Assembly (NCBI RefSeq): GCF_006715165.1
Contig: NZ_VFMS01000001.1
Coordinates: 992,001 to 1,056,000, forward strand
Source: Arthrobacter sp. SLBN-122
GTDB lineage: Bacteria > Actinomycetota > Actinomycetes > Actinomycetales > Micrococcaceae
Direction: 5' to 3'
Length of the DNA: 64,000 bases
In this document: one piece after another, positions 42,874 through 51,192 of the stretch
Numbering within the stretch: position 1 is the stretch's first letter
How the letters are laid out: every line of letters begins with the position of its first letter
The notes under the pieces: model-generated
Told to the model about the DNA's origin: nothing
Seen by the model: only the letters and a program-made list of their open reading frames with translations
Database searches by the model: none
Position numbers and translations under genes: made by a program

Positions 42874-44067
42874 ATGAACAGCGAAGAAACCCCGGCATCT
42901 GCCCCCACCGGGCCCCTGAACATCGAACCCGCCCTGAAAGCCCTCGCGGCCGCCCTCCATGGCGAGGGCCCCGCCGTCGAACTGTCCGTGGGCCCGGACG
43001 GTGCGCTGGTGGTGGGCCACGTGGAAACGCCTGGCTGCGATGACGCCGTGGCTGTGGTCCGCACCTCAGGTTCCACCGGCACACCCAAAGCAACCCTGCT
43101 GACCGTGGAATCCCTGGCGGCCTCCTCCATGGCCACGGCCCTGCGGCTCAAGGGCGAGGGCCAGTGGCTGCTGGCGCTGCCCGTCCAGTTCGTTGCCGGT
43201 ATCCAGGTGCTGGTGCGGTCCCTGTTCGCCGGCACCCGGCCCTGGGTCATGGACATGTCCGGCGGCTTCACCCCGGAGGCCTTCACCGCCGCCGCGCTGG
43301 AACTGACGGACAAGATCCGGTTCACGTCCCTGGTGCCCACCCAGCTGCAGCGGCTCCTGGACGATCCCTCGCCGGACACGCTCGCCGTCCTCCGCCGCTT
43401 CAACGCCATCCTGCTGGGCGGCGCCCCCGCTCCGCCGGCCCTTCTGGCAGCTGCCCGCGACGCCGGGGTCCGGGTGGTCACCACCTACGGTTCGGCCGAA
43501 ACTTCCGGCGGCTGCGTGTACGACGGCTACCCCCTGGAGGGCGTCTCGGTCCGGGTGGCCGAGGACGGCCGGATCCTGCTGGGCGGTGACACGGTGGCCG
43601 CCGGCTACATCGAGGCACCGGACGAGGAAACCGGAACCTTCTTCGAGGAGGACGGCGTGCGCTGGTACCGCACCAGCGACCTGGGTGCCATTGACGACGA
43701 CGGCCGGCTCACCGTGCTGGGCCGGGCGGACGACGTCATCATCACCGGCGGCGTGAAGGTCTCCGCGGGGCACGTCCAGGAGCAGCTGGAAAAGTCCGAC
43801 GCCGTCGCCTCAGCTTTCGTGGCCGGGGTACCGTCCGCGGAATGGGGCCAGGCCGTGGCGGCCTACGTGGCCCTCGCCCCCGAAGCCGCTGCCCGGCACC
43901 ATGCCGGGGACGCCGCCGTCGTGCTCCAGCAACAGTGGCAGCAGCAGCTGGGGGTCCTGGCGCCCAAAACCGTCCTCACCGCACCGGCCCTGCCGATGCT
44001 GCCCAACGGCAAACCGGACCGGCTCGCCATGACCGCCGAACTCAGCGCCCTGCACGGGGGAAAGTAG
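42874..44067 (+). CDS. menE: 2-succinylbenzoate-CoA ligase
   Basis: 397 aa. Adenylate-forming: VRTSGSTGTPKATLLT (P-loop), TTYGSAETSGGCVYDG, WYRTSDLGAIDDDGRLTVLGRADDVIITGG (hinge) and the C-terminal Lys in PNGKPDRLAM. It lies between menB and menA and activates o-succinylbenzoate to its CoA ester with ATP. Somewhat short for the family (N-terminus compact), which is common in actinobacteria. Confidence 0.93.
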   Translation: MNSEETPASAPTGPLNIEPALKALAAALHGEGPAVELSVGPDGALVVGHVETPGCDDAVAVVRTSGSTGTPKATLLTVESLAASSMATALRLKGEGQWLLALPVQFVAGIQVLVRSLFAGTRPWVMDMSGGFTPEAFTAAALELTDKIRFTSLVPTQLQRLLDDPSPDTLAVLRRFNAILLGGAPAPPALLAAARDAGVRVVTTYGSAETSGGCVYDGYPLEGVSVRVAEDGRILLGGDTVAAGYIEAPDEETGTFFEEDGVRWYRTSDLGAIDDDGRLTVLGRADDVIITGGVKVSAGHVQEQLEKSDAVASAFVAGVPSAEWGQAVAAYVALAPEAAARHHAGDAAVVLQQQWQQQLGVLAPKTVLTAPALPMLPNGKPDRLAMTAELSALHGGK

Positions 44068-44143
44068 AGTTGGACCTGCACCACCGCGGCGGGTGCGCAC
44101 GTTCCGTCCTGCCGTCTTACCGAAACAACACGAGGTACTAACC

Positions 44144-45025
44144 GTGGCCACAGCCGCCCAATGGATCCAAGGCGCCCGACTCCGGACGCTGCCGGCAGCG
44201 ATCGCGCCTGTGCTGATCGGCACTGCCGCCGCCTACGAAATGGACTCGTTCCTCCTGCCCAACGCCATCCTCGCGGCGCTGGTGGCCCTCCTGCTCCAGG
44301 TGGGCGTGAACTTTGCCAACGACTATTCGGACGGCATCCGCGGGACCGACGATGACCGGGTGGGTCCGCTGCGGCTGGTGGGCTCCGGCGCCGCGAAGCC
44401 TGAACACGTCAAGTGGGCGGCGTTCGGAGCCTTCGCCCTGGCCATGGTGTTCGGCCTGGTCCTGGTGTTCCTCACCCAGGCGTGGTGGCTGATTCTGGTG
44501 GGGCTGGGCTGCGTCATGGCCGCCTGGGGCTACACCGGAGGCAAGAACCCCTACGGCTACATGGGCCTGGGCGATCTCTTCGTCTTCGTGTTCTTCGGCC
44601 TGGTGGCCACCTTGGGCACCACCTACACGCAGGCCGGCCACATCAGCCTGTCCGCGGTCATTGGCGCCATCGGCACCGGATTGATCGCCACGGCGCTGCT
44701 CATGGCCAACAACGTCCGGGACATTCCCACGGACATGCAGGCCGGGAAGAAGACCCTGGCCGTGCGGCTGGGGGACAAGCATGCCCGTGAAAGCTACGTC
44801 CTGATGCTCGCCGTCGCCATCCTGCTGGTGGTGATCCTGGCGCCGGGCCGGCCGTGGATCCTGATCGTGCTGCTGCTCATTCCGGCCTGCCTGATGCCGG
44901 CCTGGCTGATGATCAACGGGCGGAAGCGCAAGAGCCTGATTCCGGTCCTGAAGCAGACCGGCCTGATCAACCTTGGCTACAGCGTGCTGTTCTCACTGGG
45001 ACTGATCCTCAGCCACGGGTTCTAG
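44144..45025 (+). CDS. menA: 1,4-dihydroxy-2-naphthoate polyprenyltransferase
   Basis: 293 aa UbiA-family membrane protein with about eight helices. The first Asp-rich motif NFANDYSDGIRGTDDDR binds prenyl diphosphate through Mg; the second motif is NVRDIPTDMQAGKKTLAVRLG. It attaches the isoprenoid tail in menaquinone synthesis. The GTG at 44144 is chosen because of GAGG eight bases upstream and the family start AAQWIQGARLRTLPAAI. Its stop overlaps the end of the convergent DUF4229 gene. Confidence 0.94.
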   Translation: MATAAQWIQGARLRTLPAAIAPVLIGTAAAYEMDSFLLPNAILAALVALLLQVGVNFANDYSDGIRGTDDDRVGPLRLVGSGAAKPEHVKWAAFGAFALAMVFGLVLVFLTQAWWLILVGLGCVMAAWGYTGGKNPYGYMGLGDLFVFVFFGLVATLGTTYTQAGHISLSAVIGAIGTGLIATALLMANNVRDIPTDMQAGKKTLAVRLGDKHARESYVLMLAVAILLVVILAPGRPWILIVLLLIPACLMPAWLMINGRKRKSLIPVLKQTGLINLGYSVLFSLGLILSHGF

Positions 45026-45333
45026 CCCTTGTGGTTGCTGCCTTTGGCGTTGTTGATGGTGATGTCCGGATTGGCGTCAAGCAGGGCGTCCTCGGCGTTG
45101 GCGTCCTGGACCTCGCCGGCGGAACGCAGCGGCTTGGCCTTCCCTGAGAATCGGTGCTGCAGGGCTGCTGCGGCGGCGTCGCGCTGCTTCTGGAAGAAGA
45201 GGTAACTGATGGCAAAGGCAATCAGCGCGGCGCAGATCACGGACATCAGCACTCCCACCTGCAGAAGCGCGAACAGGGCAAACAGGGGCACGAAGATCGC
45301 CAGCCGGATCAGGGAATATTTCAAAAAGGCCAC
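45022..45333 (-). CDS. DUF4229 small membrane protein
   Basis: 103 aa. Two close hydrophobic segments (LIRLAIFVPLFALFALLQVG and MSVICAALIAFAISYLFF), then a charged tail with QRDAAAAALQHRF and EDALLDANPDI, the DUF4229 layout. Overlaps menA tail to tail by 4 bases. Function unknown. Confidence 0.82.
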   Translation of the reverse strand: MAFLKYSLIRLAIFVPLFALFALLQVGVLMSVICAALIAFAISYLFFQKQRDAAAAALQHRFSGKAKPLRSAGEVQDANAEDALLDANPDITINNAKGSNHKG

Positions 45334-45394
45334 TATTCAAGTTTAGCCGCCTCCGCCAGCGGTCCCTGCGCGTCCTGACGATAGACTTAATGGC

Positions 45395-45784
45395 ATGCTC
45401 TTCCGTGTGGCTTTGGCCGTCGCAGTCCTCGTCATCTTCGTGTATGGCCTGGTGGACGTGATTCGCACTGAGGGCCGCCTGACCCGTGGAATATCAAAAC
45501 CGGCCTGGATCATCGTGCAGATCGTCCTGCCCGTCCTGGGTGCCATCCTGTGGCTCGTGATCGGCAGGCCGCGCGGCACGGCGCAGCCGCGCCCCAGCTA
45601 CCCGCATCCCACCGCCCCCGACGATGATCCGGATTTCCTCCGCAACCTTGAGGCCCGCCGGCGCAACCAGGCCGAGGCGGAGCGCCTGAAGAAGCTCCGG
45701 GATGAGCTGGAGGCGAAAGCCAAGGAGGACGGCGGCAAAGGCCGGCGCGGCACCGATGAACACGATGCCGACGGACTGAAGTAG
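45395..45784 (+). CDS. Phospholipase D-nuclease N-terminal domain (PLDc_N) membrane protein
   Basis: 129 aa. Two membrane helices in the first 60 residues (FRVALAVAVLVIFVYGLVDV and ISKPAWIIVQIVLPVLGAIL) ending in WLVIGRPRG, the PLDc_N pattern, and a charged Glu/Lys/Arg-rich cytoplasmic tail. No HKD catalytic motif, so it is not a phospholipase itself. Confidence 0.82.
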   Translation: MLFRVALAVAVLVIFVYGLVDVIRTEGRLTRGISKPAWIIVQIVLPVLGAILWLVIGRPRGTAQPRPSYPHPTAPDDDPDFLRNLEARRRNQAEAERLKKLRDELEAKAKEDGGKGRRGTDEHDADGLK

Positions 45785-45789
45785 GGTCC

Positions 45790-46353
45790 ATGGCGTTCCA
45801 ACCCGGCGGAGATGAGGGGCGCCTGCCTGCTCCCCCACCGAGGCCCGGCCTGTCCTACTCCGCGCCACCGCCCATCCCCGTCACTCCCCCGCTGCCCCGG
45901 GTTGTCCGGACGGCCCGCACGCTTTGGGTTCTCAGCTTCGTCGCTGGGCTGGCCGTCCTGCTGGGATCGTTTGTGGCCCGTGACTCCAACCTGCAGCGGC
46001 TTCGTGGGGTGGTCGCGGACATGGCGGCGGGCAGCGACGCCGAATCGGTGGGTACCGCGGCGGAAATCGTGTTTTGGGGCAGCATTGGCGCCCTGTTGCT
46101 GGTGAGCGCGCTCGAAGCAGCTTTCCTGGGCGCCGCGCTGGGCCGCCGTAACTGGGCCCGCTGGGTCTTGCTGCTGCTGCTGGCCGCCCACGTTCCCGTC
46201 CTGCTCCTGGCATCGGCGTTCCTTGTTCCCAGCGGCGCCGAGGGCAGTTACGTAGTCATGCTGTGGGGCGCCGGCCTGCTCCTTGCGGCCTCCGGGATGG
46301 TATTTCTGTTCCTGCCGGCCGCCGGAACCTGGCTGAAACGCAAGGCTGCCTGA
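45790..46353 (+). CDS. Hypothetical membrane protein with four helices
   Basis: 187 aa. Pro-rich cytoplasmic N-terminus (PPRPGLSYSAPPPIPVTPPL), then four hydrophobic segments including LWVLSFVAGLAVLLGSFVA and WVLLLLLAAHVPVLLLASAF. It starts 5 bases after the PLDc_N gene, so it is probably co-transcribed with it. Not recognised further. Confidence 0.72.
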   Translation: MAFQPGGDEGRLPAPPPRPGLSYSAPPPIPVTPPLPRVVRTARTLWVLSFVAGLAVLLGSFVARDSNLQRLRGVVADMAAGSDAESVGTAAEIVFWGSIGALLLVSALEAAFLGAALGRRNWARWVLLLLLAAHVPVLLLASAFLVPSGAEGSYVVMLWGAGLLLAASGMVFLFLPAAGTWLKRKAA

Positions 46354-46358
46354 AGCGG

Positions 46359-46407
46359 GCGCCTGGCTGGAGCAGGCGCCTGGCTGGAGCAGGCGCCTGG
46401 CTGGGGA
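46359..46407. repeat. Three tandem 17-bp repeats
   Basis: GCGCCTGGCTGGAGCAG occurs at 46359 and 46376, and partly at 46393, between the convergent membrane-protein and iniC-like genes. Imperfect hairpins can form between neighbours; it may work as a weak terminator. Confidence 0.7.
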
Positions 46408-46417
46408 CCTGCCCTTC

Positions 46418-47911
46418 CTACGCCGACCGGGCATGGCTGTCCCTGTCCGCCAAATCCGCCAGGACACCCTCACAACTGCGGATCACCACCCGGCAGGCTT
46501 CAAGGGCGGATCTGGGAGTCAGCGGGCTTTCAGAAACCCTGCGCCAACGCGCAAGGCAGCGCCGCGCCTCGGCGGCCAGCACATTCAGGCTGGAGCCGGC
46601 CGCCAGGCCCAGCCGCAGATCCGGAGCGGTGCCGTGGCCGCCGATGAGCCGTTCAGCTTCTGCCGCCAGTTCGGGGGCAAGGTCCACCCCGGTGGTCCGG
46701 AGGGCTGCCAAGAGCCGGAGCTCACGGAACTCATGCGCGTTTGCCTGCAGCCGCTCCAGGGACGCCGCCAACTGTTCCGATCCTTCGCGGGGACGGCTGT
46801 CCAGGAGGTTCCCCACCGCAACCAGCGCTGTCCTGGCCTTGAGCGCCTCGGCCCGCGCCTGGAACTGCCGGTCCAGTACGTCCAGCAGGGGGTCCAGGCC
46901 GCTGCGGCGGGCCAGTTCGTGGGCCAGCGGCGTTGGTTCCGGGTATCCGTTGCGGATGAGGACAACGGCCAGCCGGATACCGAAAAGCCCGTAGCGCGCC
47001 AGCAGTGAGGAGCGTGCTTCTTCCGTTAGTCCCTCAGGTTCCCTGGCCCGGCGGAACCTGTCGGCCGAAAGCATCATGCGTTCGCGTGCGGCCCGGTCCA
47101 GGGTGGCCAGCAGTTGGAGGGCCTCGAAGTCCGGCTGGCGAAGGGTACGGGCGCTCTGGGCAAGCAGTCCGGCGACGGGGACAACGCCCAGTGCCAGCTT
47201 CCGGAGGTTGGGGTCCCGGCTGTACCTTTCCGCGATGGTGCCGGCGGACAGCAGGGAGTCGATGCGGCCCGCCCCCACCTCGTCGGCCCGGGACAACACC
47301 GCGAGGGCGTTGACGGTACCCGAGCGGCCTGCCCCGGTGTCCCGGAAGGATTCAAGGAACCGGAGGTCGGATGCATGCAGGTGGCGCATCAGGTAGATGA
47401 CGGCATCAGCTTCCGACGCCGAATCCTCCGGGGTCAGGAACCTTACGGATCGCGCTGACACGTCCCGGGAGAGGGAGGCGATGCCGGGGGTGTCGATCAG
47501 CGTCATGGCCTGCAGGGCCGGGGCGGGCCATTCGACGTCGAGCCGTTCCACGTCTTCTGCCTGGACGCCGTCAAGGACGAAGACCAGGCGCCCGTCCACG
47601 CGCTTCAACGGCAGGTTCCGGGGCTCCCCCTTGGCGGGGTGGAGGGTGATGCGGGGGGTATGCCCGTGCCGGTACCATGTGACGATCCGGGTGCATTCGC
47701 CGGTATCAGTGGGTGCAATCTCCTCACCGATGATGGCGTTGAGGAGCGTTGACTTCCCTGCCTTCACCATGCCGGCAACGGCAATTCTCAATGGCTCCGC
47801 CAGGCGCCGCGCATAGCCGTGCAGCCCAGCAGTGGCCTGCGGGTCGCCGGCGTAAACTTCCAGCGCTTCCCGGATCAGTCCAGCTGCCCCCGCGGTAGTG
47901 GACGGTGTCAT
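46418..47911 (-). CDS. Dynamin-like GTPase, IniC-like
   Basis: 497 aa. G1 GMVKAGKSTLLNAIIGE near residue 47, G2-like Thr in APTDTGECT, G3 TLIDTPGIASLS, G4 VLSRADEVG. A long helical C-terminus follows without clear membrane helices. This is the layout of IniC, the soluble partner of IniA in mycobacteria. The start overlaps the upstream GTPase stop (ATGA), so the pair is made in a fixed ratio. Probably heteromeric membrane remodelling at the cell envelope, by analogy. Confidence 0.85.
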   Translation of the reverse strand: MTPSTTAGAAGLIREALEVYAGDPQATAGLHGYARRLAEPLRIAVAGMVKAGKSTLLNAIIGEEIAPTDTGECTRIVTWYRHGHTPRITLHPAKGEPRNLPLKRVDGRLVFVLDGVQAEDVERLDVEWPAPALQAMTLIDTPGIASLSRDVSARSVRFLTPEDSASEADAVIYLMRHLHASDLRFLESFRDTGAGRSGTVNALAVLSRADEVGAGRIDSLLSAGTIAERYSRDPNLRKLALGVVPVAGLLAQSARTLRQPDFEALQLLATLDRAARERMMLSADRFRRAREPEGLTEEARSSLLARYGLFGIRLAVVLIRNGYPEPTPLAHELARRSGLDPLLDVLDRQFQARAEALKARTALVAVGNLLDSRPREGSEQLAASLERLQANAHEFRELRLLAALRTTGVDLAPELAAEAERLIGGHGTAPDLRLGLAAGSSLNVLAAEARRCLARWRRVSESPLTPRSALEACRVVIRSCEGVLADLADRDSHARSA

Positions 47912-49812
47912 CCAACCCCCGCCCCGCTGCGGGTCCCGGCGGCAATAACCTCCGCGGCTATGGCTTTAGCGGCGCGATGCAGCGCATCCACCTTTTTGAG
48001 TTCGGCCCTGATGTCCCGGATGCGTCCTTCCTTCTCCTGGGCGTAAGATGTGGCAGCCTTCTGGGCCGCGGCCACCGAATCCGATAACGACCTGTGGTAC
48101 TCGTCCGCGATCTCGGTGAAGTGGTCGCGGATGGTCCGCTGAACCAGCCGGAGCCTGTCCTTCAGCTGCTTTCCCACCTGGAACGTTACGTCGTCGAGCT
48201 GGCGCCTCACCAGCGCTTTCGCTTCTCCCTGCCGCCGCTTGAGCCGCGTTTCCTTGTCCTCCCGGTAGGCCTTGCGCCCCAGCAGCAGTCCGGCGCCCAC
48301 CGAGAGCGGATTGATCAGGGCCATCCCGAAAATTCCCGTCAGGAGGCCAAACATCAGGACCCCGCCGTAGGACCCGCGCATGCCGATCAGGACTTTCTGG
48401 ATCGGGTTCACGCGCCCCGGATCCAGTCCCGGCATCTGGTCCACCGGGTCCAGCGCGTCCCCTGAGTCATCCACGTGCAGAACGGGCAGTGATACTTCGT
48501 CGGCTGCGAAGTGTTCTGCCACGTGTGCGGCCAGCCATTGCGACCGCTCACTGGTCCAGACGAAGGTGTCGGAGACGGCCGCGGCGACGCACTCTTCGAG
48601 CCATTGGGAGAATTGGGGCCAGACCGGGCCGGGATCGCCCTGGTCTATGGCCGTCTCGGCTTCCCGCTGGATCCGGCGCAGGCGGTCCCGGAGGTCGTAC
48701 TCCATGTCGGCAATGAGGTCGTTGATGCCGTCGCTGAGGGTCAACTGCCAGCGCGCGGAGCGTTTCCGCATCTCGTCCGCCTCTGTCTTGGCCCGTTCAA
48801 GGTCTGCAAGCATCTGCGGCGTACCGGCAGGGTTTTCCAGGGCCTCAAGCTCGGACTGCAGGGACAGCCGCAGGTTGTCCGTCACGGACAGCAGGTCCTG
48901 GCTGACGGACCGGCGCTGGATGCGCTGTGCCTTGCCCACCACATCATTGCGCAGGTGGGCCACCAGGCCGGGGAAACCCGACTCTGCGTTGAGCTCGCTG
49001 TCCTGGAGCCGTGAGGCCTCAAGGCGGAGGTCCGCGGACAACGGGAACAGCGGAATGTCCGGAGCCACCTGGTCCAGGTGTGTCCTGTCCAGTTCCTCCA
49101 CCCGGCGCCATTCCGGGTAGAGGTCCGTCTTGGAGAGGACGGCCGCAACACTGGGGGTGATCCGCATGGCCTGGCGCAGGAACCGCAGTTCCGGCTCCGT
49201 GTATTCCTGGGACGCATCCGATACCAGCAGCATGGCGTCCGCGGTGGGCAGGGCGGTAAGGGTGGTGAGGGTGTGCGTGGAGCCCATGCCGCCCACGCCC
49301 GGGGAATCAATGATGCTGAGGCCCCCGGTGAGGATCCGGCGGGGCAGGCAGACTTCCGCGGCCACGAGTTTCCTGCTGTTGCCCGGGTTGCCCTGCTCCG
49401 AGACGAGCGCCGGGAGCTCTGCCAGGTCGACGGGCCGGCGCTCCACGCTGCTGTCCCCGCCGTCGCCTGCAGCCTCCCCGCCAGGCTGTTCCGGCGCGGG
49501 GACCAGCACCGCGGCGGAGGCCGGGTCCCCGTAGCGGACGACGGTGGGCACCGAGGTGGCAATGTCGTCGTCCACCGGACACACCGGTGCATTCACCAGG
49601 GCATTGATGAGCTTGCTTTTCCCCTGTTTGAACTCCCCCACCACAATGACCCGGATACTGGGGTCCTGCAGCCGGGCCATGGCCTGGGCCAGCCTCCTGC
49701 GCAGGTCCGCACGCTCTCCGGTGCCCACCAGCTGCAGGCCCTCTTCAACGAGCCTCACCAGCTGGCCGGCGGTCATTGGCCCCGGTGCCCTTGCCGGTCC
49801 TGCTTCTGCCAC
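47908..49812 (-). CDS. Dynamin-like GTPase, IniA-like, membrane-inserting
   Basis: 634 aa, GTG start after AAAGGGGG. G1 GEFKQGKSKLINAL (residues 59-72), switch Thr in DIATSVPT, G3 IDSPGVGGMGS, G4 LSKTDLYP. Helical stalk regions follow, then two membrane-spanning or paddle segments at about 483-512 (GGVLMFGLLTGIFGMALI, SVGAGLLLG), and a coiled C-terminal stalk. Mycobacterial IniA is the prototype: a bacterial dynamin that binds and splits membranes and supports tolerance to cell-wall drugs. 111 bases separate it from the IniB-like gene, with a stem-loop between. Confidence 0.87.
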   Translation of the reverse strand: MAEAGPARAPGPMTAGQLVRLVEEGLQLVGTGERADLRRRLAQAMARLQDPSIRVIVVGEFKQGKSKLINALVNAPVCPVDDDIATSVPTVVRYGDPASAAVLVPAPEQPGGEAAGDGGDSSVERRPVDLAELPALVSEQGNPGNSRKLVAAEVCLPRRILTGGLSIIDSPGVGGMGSTHTLTTLTALPTADAMLLVSDASQEYTEPELRFLRQAMRITPSVAAVLSKTDLYPEWRRVEELDRTHLDQVAPDIPLFPLSADLRLEASRLQDSELNAESGFPGLVAHLRNDVVGKAQRIQRRSVSQDLLSVTDNLRLSLQSELEALENPAGTPQMLADLERAKTEADEMRKRSARWQLTLSDGINDLIADMEYDLRDRLRRIQREAETAIDQGDPGPVWPQFSQWLEECVAAAVSDTFVWTSERSQWLAAHVAEHFAADEVSLPVLHVDDSGDALDPVDQMPGLDPGRVNPIQKVLIGMRGSYGGVLMFGLLTGIFGMALINPLSVGAGLLLGRKAYREDKETRLKRRQGEAKALVRRQLDDVTFQVGKQLKDRLRLVQRTIRDHFTEIADEYHRSLSDSVAAAQKAATSYAQEKEGRIRDIRAELKKVDALHRAAKAIAAEVIAAGTRSGAGVG

Positions 49813-49858
49813 AGCAGCCCCCTTTTCCTGTGCGCTGTCGGTACTGCGGGAACAGCCA

Positions 49859-49882
49859 GGCAGGAGGTCATTGCCTCCTGCC
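49859..49882 (-). other. Stem-loop between the iniB-like and iniA-like genes
   Basis: Perfect 9-bp stem GGCAGGAGG with a 6-nt loop, no T tract afterwards. Possible mRNA-processing or partial-termination site that would set the ratio of the abundant repeat protein to the GTPases. Confidence 0.5.
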
Positions 49883-49923
49883 GGGCGGTTACCTCCCGGG
49901 CGTAGCGTGTTGGAACCAGCGTG

Positions 49924-51027
49924 TTACAGCACGGTGGAGTCGTCAACCACCGAATCGTCGATGGTGGTGTCGTTATCGAGGTCGATGTCCGTGTGGCTGG
50001 AGTTGTCCTCCGTGAAGTCGAGTTGGTTGTCCGCGACCACGACGCTGTCCTCCACATTGCTCGTGGCCGAGTTGTCCTGGAACGAGTCCTCCACCGCCAC
50101 GTCGATGTCCACGGCCGTGGTATTGGAGTTGTCCTGGTTGAAGGAGTCCTCCAGCACGGTCGTGGTGGAGCTGTCCTGGTTGAAGGAGTCCTCCACCTCC
50201 ACGGTGTTCTGCGTGGAGTTGTCCGAGTTGTCGTTGAACGAGTCGCGGACATCGACGTCGGTGTCGGTGCTGACGGAGTTGTCGGAATGGTCCGAGTTGT
50301 CGGAATTGTCCGAGTTGTCGTTGAAGGAGTCGTCCAGGTCCAGGTCCGTGTTGAAGGAGTCGGCGATGTCCGTCTCCTCATTGCCGATGTTGACGTCCCC
50401 GCCTGCATGGATGGAATCGTCCGTGGACTCATCGACGGAGCGGTCGGTGTTGTAGGAATCCCGGATGTTGTTCGAGTCCTGGAGATCGGCATCGTCACCG
50501 GCGGCCACGGCGTGGTCCCCGGCTGCCACCACGGCGTCGTTGTCGAACCACTGCTCCACGTCCCCGTCCGCCCAGATGTTTTGGCTGACCGACTGGTCCG
50601 TGACGGTGTCCCGGTCGTCCACCATGGTGGTGCTGGCGGTATAGGAGAAGTGGTTTACCACGTGGTGCAGTTGCTGTACCGCGTGGGCGTGGTCGTCCTG
50701 GTCGTAATTCCTGCCGCCATGGGCGGCCCCCTGGCTTCCGCTGTGGACGGCTGATGCACCCACGGCGTGGCTCGCCGAGGCGCCTGCTCCGGCCCACACG
50801 TTGCCGGCGCCGGTGTTGTATTCGCGCTCGAACGACGGCGCGTTGACGGTGATGGGTGCATAGTCCAGGACCACGGGCATTGCAGCGTCAACGTCAGCCA
50901 GGCACACGTTCCCCAGGCCGTGTTCGGACAACGCCCTCTCCGGGTCATCCAGGAAGGCCTGGATGGCCTTGCGGTTGCCGAAGAGGTGCATCAGGAATTG
51001 AACAAGGTCGTTTGCGAGTGTTGGCAT
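49924..51027 (-). CDS. IniB N-terminal domain protein with Asp/Ser/Asn-rich repeats
   Basis: 367 aa. The N-terminal 45 residues (LANDLVQFLMHLFGNRKAIQ, then FLDDPERALSEHGL) match the IniB N-terminal domain of the mycobacterial iniBAC locus. The rest is low-complexity: a Gly/Ala/His part to about residue 110, then about 220 residues rich in Asp, Ser, Asn, Thr and Val with repeated DSFN(D/Q)(N/D)(S) units. Very acidic and without cysteine or a clear signal peptide. It could bind cations or form a matrix at the envelope; this is an inference. The ATG follows GAGGA. It is first of the iniB-iniA-iniC set. Confidence 0.8.
   Translation of the reverse strand: MPTLANDLVQFLMHLFGNRKAIQAFLDDPERALSEHGLGNVCLADVDAAMPVVLDYAPITVNAPSFEREYNTGAGNVWAGAGASASHAVGASAVHSGSQGAAHGGRNYDQDDHAHAVQQLHHVVNHFSYTASTTMVDDRDTVTDQSVSQNIWADGDVEQWFDNDAVVAAGDHAVAAGDDADLQDSNNIRDSYNTDRSVDESTDDSIHAGGDVNIGNEETDIADSFNTDLDLDDSFNDNSDNSDNSDHSDNSVSTDTDVDVRDSFNDNSDNSTQNTVEVEDSFNQDSSTTTVLEDSFNQDNSNTTAVDIDVAVEDSFQDNSATSNVEDSVVVADNQLDFTEDNSSHTDIDLDNDTTIDDSVVDDSTVL
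49930..50480. repeat. Low-complexity coding repeats in the iniB-like gene
   Basis: Degenerate repeats of GAGTTGTC and AAGGAGTC-type units on the plus strand, coding DNSDNS and DSFN on the minus strand. Prone to length change. Confidence 0.75.
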
Positions 51028-51192
51028 ATGCGTGGTCCTCACATCTTCGTTGAGTTACGGATCATCCGGCGGAACGCGTCCGGCTGCTTCAAACCTAGGT
51101 TCGCTGCCGGAGACAGGGCATCGGGCGCATTCCCCCTACCGGTTGGGTCCGCCCCGGGGCGCTCCCGCCTCCGCTGCTAGGGGCATTAGGGA

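Noticed and set aside
46418..49812. The GTPase pair as an anti-phage defence module
   Set aside because: Dynamin-like proteins occur in defence systems, but the IniB domain, LuxR regulator and gene order fit iniBAC-like envelope stress much better; no nuclease or sensor domain is present.
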